Below are positions 55,091 through 64,000 of a stretch of DNA of 64,000 bases, piece by piece; position 1 is the first letter of the stretch, and each line of letters begins with the position of its first letter. The notes beneath the pieces are model-generated. The model saw nothing but the letters and a program-made list of their open reading frames with translations, had not been told where the DNA came from and did not search any database. The position numbers and the translations under genes were made by a program. Origin of the DNA: Salvia splendens (taxonomy: Eukaryota > Streptophyta > Magnoliopsida > Lamiales > Lamiaceae); assembly GCF_004379255.2 (NCBI RefSeq), contig NC_056035.1, positions 26,350,502 to 26,414,501 on the forward strand, written 5' to 3'.

Positions 55091-55860
55091 CTAGTTAATC
55101 TGACTCTCTAATTGATCATTATTTCCTACTGCTGCAGCATTTTCCACACCTCTTCTGGACGGGAGAGTACGTAGATTGTCATAGGCTCTTTTCGCGTAGA
55201 GAAGTCTTTTCATGATTCTCTTGGCCTCACTAACTCGTAGCCACTTGATGAGTTCACTAAGTCCTTGCTCTCCGCATTCATCCTCTCATAGAAAATCGAG
55301 TAAATTTCTACTTCCAACATGTGGTGGTTTGGGCATGCGTCCAACAGACCCATAAATCTTGACCAGTACTGACTCAGGGTCTCATCATAACCTTGTGTAA
55401 CTCCTCGGATTTTATCTCTCAGTGCACTTGTCCTGGCCGCTGGGAAGAACTGATCCAAGAACATCATCTTGAAGTCAGACCAGGTTCTGATACAATTTGG
55501 TGGCAGCCTCTTGAACCAAGAACTTGTATGGGCGGTCACAACTCCTTCCCAAGAACACAGGCAAGATGGCCATAATGTGGGGCTCCACGTAGATTGCTTC
55601 TTGTCCTAGGGTCGTGACGATTGCTTGAGGTGGTTCGCCATCCAAGTGAGCGTACAACGAGCTTATCTCGGGATCATTTTCCTAGTCAGCCATGTTGGCT
55701 TTCTCCTCTTCAGTTGCAGATATTGATTCCGGTTCACTCTTGATGGCTGTGCTGCGATCCTCCTCACCGCTCACATCCAAGTCAACAGGCAAGGCAGTGG
55801 TTAATTCTGAATGAGTGGTGACTGGATTTACCCCTTCTTCCCTTGCCTAGTTGGACTCAG
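55091..55860 (-). pseudogene. N-terminal and capsid-like gag part of element G
   Basis: An acidic N-terminal part (VTTHSELTTALPVDLDV) has a stop before ENDPEISS. The frame then reads MYAHLDGEPPQAIV and EPHIMAILPVFLGRSC (55475-55657). After a frameshift comes the gag core (55210-55539): TWSDFKMMFLDQFFPAARTS, YWSRFMGLLDACPNHHMLEV and KDLVNSSSG. This is the Athila-type Retrotrans_gag domain and aligns segment by segment with 4145-4713 of element A. A further frame change and an in-frame TAG (55091-55093) separate it from the long downstream frame. Given the young LTRs, these breaks may have existed in the source copy. Confidence 0.75.
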
Positions 55861-56028
55861 TTTCATTTAACTACGGAACACAAAAAATAAAGAAAAGTTT
55901 ATCTACAATATTCACACCAAAGTTCTTAACAAAACTCCTCATAAACTAAGAAACAAAAGAAAAGAAAAACAATTAACTATATGTACACCAAAGTGTCATG
56001 CAACAAATGTAAGCAAAAACGCCATCCA

Positions 56029-56046
56029 TCCTCGGCAACGGCGCCA
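56029..56046 (-). promoter_or_regulatory. Primer binding site, tRNA-Asp type, element G
   Basis: TGGCGCCGTTGCCGAGGA on the minus strand matches the complement of plant tRNA-Asp at 17 of 18 positions and lies two bases from the 5' LTR. Confidence 0.85.
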
Positions 56047-56048
56047 TT

Positions 56049-57639
56049 TGATAGAGGGAGAAGATGAGACTATGACTCTGTGTGTGTGTGTCAACTGGCC
56101 AGGAGGGTACCTAGACCTAGCTGTGTCGTTGGGTCTGTGTCTATCTTCCCTTTCAACAAAAAAATACCTCAACCCACTTCTACTGGCTAGTATAGTGGAG
56201 TAAGAGTCGAATCCCACAGAGATGGACGTAGGCGAGATACACTTGCGATGACATTCTGGGAGCGGTTGGTTAGCTACCACGCTTTTTTGGGGTTGAGTTT
56301 TACCTAGTCGGAAAATGAAATGGAACCTATACCCCTCCTGACCAGTAGGTCAGGGTGGGCTCTAAATGCTGCATGCTAAAAGAAATTAAAATGCGTGTGT
56401 AAACTAAAGTGCGAGTGTGCATGTGAGAAGCTACTAGACGAAACTTACTAAAAATGGCTAGACAAAAGGTAAAGGGAATCAAAGGACATGCTGGAACACT
56501 GTCTGCTGGGTGTGCAGAAAAGCAGAAAATGTGCAAGTACAAAAGCATAAAGCAACAAAAGCAACACAAGTGGTCTCATACTTTGATTGTGACATTTTCT
56601 TCTTCACTAAGCTAAACTAACAAGATCTGACAAACTCCATTGATGAATGCTCAAGCTTGAAAATTCGTGAATGCAATATTTAACTTGAAATCAAGAACGA
56701 AAGCTAAGAACACTGAGATCTACACAAACTGGTCAGCCGAACAGGTGACAGAAACAAGCAGAAACGAATTCCATGCATTTTTTAGGAACTTAACCTGATT
56801 AAAACTTGTAAGCACTATAGGAAAAACTAGATCTAACTAAGCAAAGCAGATTCAAGCACTTAAACAACAGAAATCAACATCAAACTACCAGATCTAGCTA
56901 CTAGGCATAATGAGATAATAAGCAAGGTGAAACACTAAATAAAACCACAATAAACTTCATTGCATTCAAGATCATCACCCAAAAGATGTTCCAAGTAAGT
57001 AGCTACTAGAATCCAAGTCAAAGGCAAGCAAAAACAAGTACTTAAACTAAGAAATCTTAAAAACAAAGCAAGTAAAAGATTGTTTGGCTCATCGGAAACT
57101 GAAACTGGAGGAATTTCTGGAACTACGGCGGCTGGAATGAATCAGGCATGATGCTCCTCGCCGGCAGGTGGCCGGAATCTTCAAGTCAGGCTGCTGGATT
57201 TAGATGGAACTAAGAGCTTGTGGAGCTATTCTCCTCAAAAGTGATGTAGAAGTGATGATAAGTCCTAAGTGAAGTGGTGTCAAACTTCCTCTCTTTTCTT
57301 TATGTTCAGCTCCTATTTATAGCGTGGCTTGCCCTAATTTCTAGGGCTTTCTCTTCATGTGGAATGACAATTTTACCCTTCTTTAGATAGGTGATTATTC
57401 CAAGCAAGTCCTTCCTTCTCATGTCTTGATCTGTAGCATCCATCCTGACCACTTTGCCTATTTTCAGCTCATACTAACCAGTTTGCACACTTTTCGCAGC
57501 TTTTTAACTCGAATTCCTTCTGAACCTTTTCTCCTGATTTAGTACTTCAACCTGCACACTTTAACAACTATTTTGCAGATATTATCCAATAAAGCACCTT
57601 ATACTGACCAGTAACCAAGGCCGAGAACGAGACTCATCA
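56049..57639 (-). repeat. 5' LTR of element G
   Basis: This is nearly identical to 49763-51355. It begins TGATGAGTCTCGTTCTCGG at 57639 on the minus strand and ends CTATCA two bases before the PBS. Confidence 0.88.
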
Positions 57640-57951
57640 TAGTACTTTCACACTTTCTCACACATAGCACACATTTACAACATCATGTCACTCATGCTCA
57701 TATTCCAACATAATCGTATCATCACATTAGCATATTCATGCATAACTTCCATACACATTGATACTCTTGCCAATACACCCTTATCATATCATCATCAATT
57801 CCATATTCTTTCAATAACTTAAAACATACCTCACTTTCTTGTGGTTGAGCGTGATGCTTCAGATGTTGAGCCTTCGTGACACTTTTAGTCTAGGGGTACT
57901 AATCTAGACTTAATCTGAAAGAAGACTCTCGGACTAGAGCGAAAGAACGAA

Positions 57952-57963
57952 GCTCTGATACCA
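57952..57963 (-). promoter_or_regulatory. Primer binding site, tRNA-iMet type, F internal segment 1
   Basis: TGGTATCAGAGC on the minus strand is three bases from LTR 2, the same arrangement as in element E and in F segment 2. Confidence 0.85.
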
Positions 57964-57966
57964 CTT

Positions 57967-60900
57967 TGTGACAGCCGCCCTTACTAAGGATAGTAAAGAC
58001 GGGGAAATCGTGACTAGGGAAGGGACTAAGGAGCGGGGAAGAAGAAGGGGAAAACAATGAAAGACAACATCTTAAACAAAACTTCAAAAGAAAAGTTTTA
58101 ATCGATTAAACAGTTAAGCACCAGGTTAATATCTCAAGGTACTTAATGTCATAAAGTAGTGTAGAGAAAAATGAAAGACTTTATCAAGAACGATTCGAAA
58201 CAAGGCAGCGGAATAAAGGTGTCTAGAGAGTTATAGGGAGACGCCTATGTATGAAGACACGACGCATCCGGAATTTCTTAAGGCTCGACTCAACATCCGC
58301 CGCAACATCACCGCTCAACCTGCACATAAAGAAAACATATGCAGGGCTTAGTACTTGACATACTCAGTGGACACACGCCAAAATATTTGATAAAAGTTAT
58401 GTCATCCATACCATAGTGTACTCGAGTTTTAACATTTTAGAAAAGAATATCATCGAGTATAACAAAACATTTTCGTAGACTGGCCAGTCAAAACAATCTC
58501 CCCACTTTCTCCACAATCAACCAATCACATCCTCTTACCATAGTGCGACGAAAGTGTGGCCACACTATTCGCCCACGAGACTGGCCGACTAGCAAGGACG
58601 GCTCCCGATCCTACCGGTGTACACAGCCTGATAGGGTTTGCGGTCCAACTCAGACCCAAATTCGTTTAACACATAGCCCTATAGCCTAACGGAGCAAGCT
58701 CAAACGAACTAGGCATCAGGCAACAATCTCAACATCAAAACAATCATGGCATGACATAACACTTTAAACCACCCTTATAACTCTGTAATCATACTTTTGA
58801 AAAAGTAAAAGAGTTGAGTAAAAGAAAGCCCACCTCGATTGCTTACAAGCACGGTTCACAACTTTATTGAAATCCTTGCTCTTCGTACCCACGTACGAAC
58901 AACAACCCTTATCAAAATCATAACCACATAATACAACACAATCAGTTTTCTATCAACACATTACTCTTGCATGCCCTATCGTTCCTTTCATCGTTTTCTC
59001 ATATTCCCCATCCCAACGTTCACCATCATAAACGATACGAACCCTTTGGCATACATCAACGTGCAACACATAATCACATCATAGGATAAGTTCTTACTCA
59101 CACATGTATCATGTATTTCATTCAAAATTTGCCAACAAGACTATTTCAATCAAGACATGAATCTGGCAGAACAGCGCAGTCGTTTTGTAAAAATCATTAA
59201 AAATCCATCCGATATCATTTGAAGCTACACTTTGGTCACCACACAGTAGACACATAAAGGTTCATCCAGTTAAAAATCCACACCAAAATCATATTTTTAG
59301 GTCGGTCAAAAACAAAAACGAAACTCACTGGACGAGAATATAAATTCTGACAGGACTGCGCAGTTACATTGAAAAATTCGTTAAAAATTCATCTTTCGTC
59401 AAAAGAGGCTGAACTTTTGATACAACACAGAAGACACTTAAAATTTCACTCAGTTAAAAAGTCGTGCCAAAATAAGATCGTTTGGTCGGCCAAACACTTG
59501 TCGGAACCTACTGTCCGAACACCACAGTTTTCATGCTCAACATTTACAAACTAGGGTGTGTCTATCATTCATCCACACATACATATTCATGCTTTCAACA
59601 CATATTCATGCTTCAAAAATGACATCACAACCATATTCCCCTATTTACACATAGCATTCACCAATGAATCATCCACAAACTCACACACACACATACATAC
59701 ACACACATACACATACATTCTCATGCAAACATCCTTCCCAACCGAATAATTTTTAGATCTACGATTTCTACACTCACTATATGCATGAGGGGATCAAGAA
59801 ACATGGATTCAATGGTAAGAAGGAGAAAGATGAATCAAAGTATACCTTTCTCTTGAAAAACAATCGGTAGGAATGACGAATGATGCGATTATTCGCTGAA
59901 TCAGGAATTTCCAACTCCACAATGATGCAAGAGCAAGGAATTGGTGGAAGATTGGTGGAGAAGGAGAGGAAGAGAGAGACATGTGGTATGGAGAGAAGAG
60001 GGAGGAGAAAATATGAGGGCTATGGTTAGGGTTCTTTTAATTTATAGTCTATGATAAATACTACAATAAGACAATTAAAATTGTGGAAGAATAAAATAGA
60101 GGTCAATGAATAAATCCCACAATTAAAAGGAAAATATGGGTGTAGTATGTGGGGGAGTAATTTTTGAAAATTGTTATTTAATTAACATAGATATTTATTT
60201 GGTATTTACTTGGAGAGTAAGATACTCACAAAGTAGGTAAAAAGATATTGAGTATCTCATAAATAAGGTAACAAAATAATTAAAGCATCTCCAAGTGGGG
60301 AAATAAGAAGGGACATGTATAATGGAAAAATCAAGGAAAAATACTTAAATCATCAAATCAAATAGGAATAGGATTTAAATTTGGTAATTTCTTGTAGGAA
60401 AAGACTCCCACAAAATAGATAACAAATAAATTAATCCCACAAGTAATTGAAAGGCATATGGGTGAAAATTATGAGGTTTTATAGAAAGAAAGAATCAAAT
60501 CCTAATTAACATATGATATGGAGAGATTTGACAAGATATGGTAAGATTTAATTGGACTTTAATTCAAGGAAAGAGATAAACAAAATACCAATTAAATTTA
60601 AAAAAATATTTCTCTCTCCTAATTAATAGGAGATTTCAAAAATCTCAAGGGATGGCCAAGGAGTCGAAAATTATGTAGAATAGCATAGGGATAATTTGGT
60701 TTGGATTTAATTTGGATAAATATCCCAAAGCAATTAATTAAATCCAAGAAAGAAAGTATTATTTCCAATAAGTAGGATGGTCGAAAATTTCAAATAAAAT
60801 GGCTAGAATGATTATGCATTATCCCATTTAAGTTAATTCACACATTGGAAGCTTAATCACATTAACTCACGTAACTCACAACAACTAATTCCACCAAATT

Positions 60901-61025
60901 AACTCAAACACATATAGACTCAATTTCCACAAAAGAAAATCTCATTCAACATCCACATTAATTAAAATAAAATAAGCCATCAAATAAAAATAATTAAAAA
61001 AGTCACAAATTTCCGGGGTGCTACA
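57967..61025 (-). repeat. F LTR 2 (3059 bp)
   Basis: Its ends are TGTGACAGCC and GGTGCTACA. It resembles the element E LTRs throughout. An ATGGTTAGGGTTC telo-box variant next to AATTTATAG lies near 60023-60045, and CA-rich simple sequence lies at 59680-59725. Confidence 0.85.
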
Positions 61026-61478
61026 TCCTTCCCCTCTTAACAGAAATTTCGTCCTGAAATTTGGTCATCTCACAAAAACAAATCGGGGTACTTCTCTTTC
61101 ATCTTATCTTCTAACTCCCACGTGGCTCCCTATGTTCGCATGCTTATGTCGTAGTACTTTCACACTTTCTCACACATAGCACACATTTACAACATCATGT
61201 CACTCATGCTCATGTTCCAACATAATCGTATCATCACATTAGCATATTCACACATAACTTCCATACACATGCATACTATTGCCAATAAGCCCTTATCATA
61301 TCATCATCAATTCCATATTCTTTCAATAACTTAAAACATACCTCACTTTCTTGTGGTTGAGCGTGATGCTTCGGATGTTGAGCCTTCGTGACACTTTTAG
61401 TCTAGGGGTACTAATCTAGACTTAATCTGAAAGAAGACTCTCGGACCAGAGCGAAAGAACGAAGCTCTGATACCACTT
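61026..61478 (-). other. F internal segment 2
   Basis: It begins next to LTR 2 with TCCTTCCCCTCTTAAC (polypurine tract on the minus strand) and about 100 bases equivalent to the 3' end of chromovirus pol. It then jumps at GGCTCCCT (61124-61131) into the leader and ends with the PBS TGGTATCAGAGC (61464-61475, minus strand). No protein is encoded. Confidence 0.8.
61464..61475 (-). promoter_or_regulatory. Primer binding site, tRNA-iMet type, F internal segment 2
   Basis: TGGTATCAGAGC on the minus strand is three bases from LTR 3. Confidence 0.85.
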
Positions 61479-64000
61479 TGTGACAGCCGCCCTTACTAAG
61501 GATAGTAAAGACGGGGAAATCGTGACTAGGGAAGGGACTAAGGAGTGGGGAAGAAGAAGGGGAAAACAATGAAAGACAACATCTTATACAAAACTTCAAA
61601 AGAAACGTTTTAATCGATTAAACAGTTAAGCAGCGGGTTAATATTTCAAGGTAGTTAATGTCATAAAGTAGTGTAGAGCAAAACGAAAGACTTTATCAAG
61701 AACGATTCGAAACAAGGCAACGGAATAAAGGTGTCTAGTGAGTCATAGGGAGACGCCTATGTATGAAGACACGACGCATCCGAAATTTCTTAAGGCTCGA
61801 CTCAACATCCGCCGCAACATCACCACTCAACTTACACATAAAGAAAAAATATATAGGGCTTAGTACTTGACATACTCAGTGGACACAAGCCAAAATATTT
61901 GATAAAAGTTATGTCATCCATACCAAAGTGAACTCGAGTTTTAACATTTTAGAAAATAATATCATCGAGTATCACAAAACATTTTCGTAGACTGGCCAGT
62001 CAAAACAATCTCCCCACTTTCTCCACAATCAATCAATCACATCCTCTTACCATAGTGCGACGAAAGTGTGGCCACACTATTCACCCACGAGACCGACCGA
62101 CTAGCAAGGACGGCTCCCGATCCCACCGGTGTACACAACTTGATAGGGTTTGCGGCCCAACTCAGACCCCGAATTCGTTTCACACATAGCCCTATAGCCT
62201 AACGGAGCAAGCTCAAACGAACTAGACATCAGGTAACAATCTCAACATCAAAACAATCATGGCATGACATAACACTTTAAACCACCTTTATAACTCCGTA
62301 ATCATATTTTTGAAAAAGTAAAAGAGTTGAGTAAAAGAAAGTCCACCTCGATTGCTTACAAACATGGTTCACAACTTTATTGAAATCCTTGCTCTTCGTA
62401 CCCACGTACGCACAACAACCCTTATCAAAATCATAACCACATAATACAACACAATCAGTTTTCTATCAACACAATACTCTTGCATGCCCTATCGTTCGTT
62501 TCATCGTTTTCTCATATTGCCCATCCCAACGTTCACCATCATAAACGATACGAACCCTTTGGCATACATCAACGTGCAACGCATAATCACATCATAGGAT
62601 AAGTTCTTACTCACACATGTATCATGTATTTCATTCCAAACTTGCCAACAAGACTTTTCAATCAAGACATGAATCTGGCAGAACAGTGCAGTCGTTTTGT
62701 AAAAATCATTAAAAATCCATCCAATATCATTCGAAGTTAAACTTTGGTCACCACACAGTAGACACATCAAGGATCATCCAGTTAAAAATCCATACCAAAA
62801 TCACATTTTTAGGTCGGTCAAAAACAAAAACGAAACTCACTGGACGAGAATATAAATTCTGACAGGACTGCGCAGTTCAATTGAAAAATTCGTTAAAAAT
62901 TCATCTTTAGTCACAAGAGGCTGAAATTTTGACACAACATAGAAGACACTTAAAATGTCACTCAGTATTCGTGCCAAAATAAGATCGCTTGGTCGGCCAA
63001 ACACTTGTCGGAACCTACTGTCCGAACACCACAGTTTTCATGCTCAACATTTACAAACAAGGGTTTGTCTATCATTCATCCACACATACATATTCATGCT
63101 ATCAACACATATTCATGCTTCAAAAACGACATCACAACCATGTTCCCCTATTTACACATAGCATTCACCAATGAATCATCCACAAACTCACACACACATA
63201 CATACACGCACATACACAAACTCTCTCATGCAAACATCCTTCCCAACCGATTAATTTTTATATCTACAATTTCTACGCTTACTATATGCATGAGGGGATC
63301 AAGATGAATCAAAGTATACATTTCTCTTGAAAAACAATCGGTTGACGAATGATGCGATTCTTCGATGAATCTTGAATTTCCAACTCCACAATGATGCAAG
63401 AGCAAGGAATTGGTGAAGGATTGGTGGAGAAGGAGAGGAAGAGAGAGACGTGTGGTACAGTGAGAAGAGTGAGGCAAAAATATGAGGGCTAGGGTTAGGG
63501 TTCTTTTAATTTATAGTCTAGGATAAATCTCACAATAAGACAATTAAAATTGTGGAAGAATAAAATAGAGGTAAATGAAAAAATCTCACTATTAAAAGGA
63601 AAATAGGCGTGTAGTATATGGGGGAGTAATTTTGGAAAATTGCTATTTAATTAGTATAGATATTTATTTGGTATTTACTTGGAGAGAAAGATACTCACAA
63701 AATAGGTAAAACGATATTGAGTATCTAGTAAATAAGGTAACAAAATAATTCAAGCATCTCCAAGTGGGGAAATAAGAAGGGACATGTATAATGGAAAAAT
63801 CAAGGAAAAATACTTAAATCCTCAAATCAAATAGGAATAGGATTTAAATTTGGTAATTTCTTGTAGGAAAAGACTCTCACAAAATAGGTAACAAATAAAT
63901 TAATCCCACAAGTAATTGAAAGGCATATGGGCGAAAATTATGAGGTTTTAGGGAAAGAAAGAATCAAATCCTAATTAACATAGGATATGGAGAGATTTGA
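61479..64000 (-). repeat. F LTR 3 (incomplete at window edge)
   Basis: It starts TGTGACAGCC like LTR 2 and is highly similar to it over the 2.5 kb available. Differences include a roughly 40-base deletion near 63300. The outer boundary and any target duplication are outside the window. Confidence 0.85.

Larger units (their letters stand above)
49763..57639 (-). mobile_element. Element G: gag-only Athila-like LTR retrotransposon
   Basis: The element lies inside the first internal segment of F. Its LTRs (49763-51355, 1593 bp; 56049-57639, 1591 bp) look about 97-98 percent identical by eye over sampled stretches, so insertion was recent. CAGTA (49758-49762) and TAGTA (57640-57644) flank it; the empty site preserved at 61152-61156 reads TAGTA, supporting a 5-bp duplication with one later change. 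A tRNA-Asp PBS abuts the 5' (right) LTR. The 4.7 kb interior carries a long gag and hairpin repeats, with no protease, RT, RNase H or integrase. It must have moved with enzymes from another element. Confidence 0.88.
48941..64000 (-). mobile_element. Element F: tandem LTR-internal-LTR-internal-LTR array of a deleted chromovirus
   Basis: Three LTRs of one family lie in the same orientation: 48941-49631 (deleted inside), 57967-61025 (3059 bp) and 61479 to beyond the window end. The two internal segments between them are short (49632-57966 minus element G, about 450 bp; and 61026-61478, 453 bp). They carry a polypurine tract at one end and a tRNA-iMet PBS at the other, with no gag or pol between. 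Both internal segments share the same deletion junction. The family is that of element E. Such arrays can arise by unequal LTR recombination between neighbouring copies or by recombination during reverse transcription. Confidence 0.8.

Overview
The window is nuclear DNA of a flowering plant. The evidence is a five-exon gene of the plant-specific TRICHOME BIREFRINGENCE-LIKE (TBL) family, tRNA-Asp- and tRNA-iMet-primed plant Ty3/gypsy retrotransposons, a hAT transposon, and a Stowaway MITE inside an intron. A eudicot is likely, but the sequence alone does not support a finer call. Apart from the TBL gene and about 4 kb around it, almost everything is a nest of transposable elements; no prokaryotic feature, CRISPR array or RNA gene was seen.

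Layout. 1-2387: tail of a degenerate Ty3/gypsy element with an unrecognised ORF, a polyprotein tail, and a regularly spaced array of near-palindromes. 2388-18018: an Athila-like element (A, plus strand) with a decayed gag. It is interrupted by a solo LTR (B, 6537-11007) that itself contains a solo LTR (7651-10474), by a 2 kb block of unclear origin (11013-13040), and by an LTR-plus-PBS fragment inside its 3' LTR (15375-16830). 18019-19480: another Athila-like LTR fragment. 19658-43141: a hAT element with intact 11-bp TIRs and an 8-bp target duplication. Two long-LTR chromodomain retroelements (C, 19978-28435; E, 28989-39238) have expanded it to 23.5 kb, and it also carries an inverted second copy of its own 3' half. 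43258-45841: the TBL gene (minus strand, 398 codons, five exons, apparently intact), with the hAT ending 116 bp past its stop codon. 46690-48940: two Athila-like LTR segments. 48941-64000: a tandem LTR-internal-LTR-internal-LTR array of a deleted chromovirus (F) that runs off the window. A young gag-only Athila-like element (G, 49763-57639) sits inside its first internal segment.

How the parts relate. C, E and F are related chromoviruses with LTRs of about 2.8-3.1 kb, and E and F show iMet PBSs. C and E keep broken pol genes; F keeps no pol beyond a short 3' remnant. A and G both carry an Athila-type gag and no recognisable pol, so they would depend on proteins supplied in trans. They nevertheless share a C-terminal motif and a repeated 41-nt hairpin.

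No convincing new cellular system was found. The best candidates for undescribed biology are the shared gag extension motif and hairpin of A and G, the 32/47-nt spaced palindrome array at 1644-1895, and the F tandem array with a microhomology deletion.
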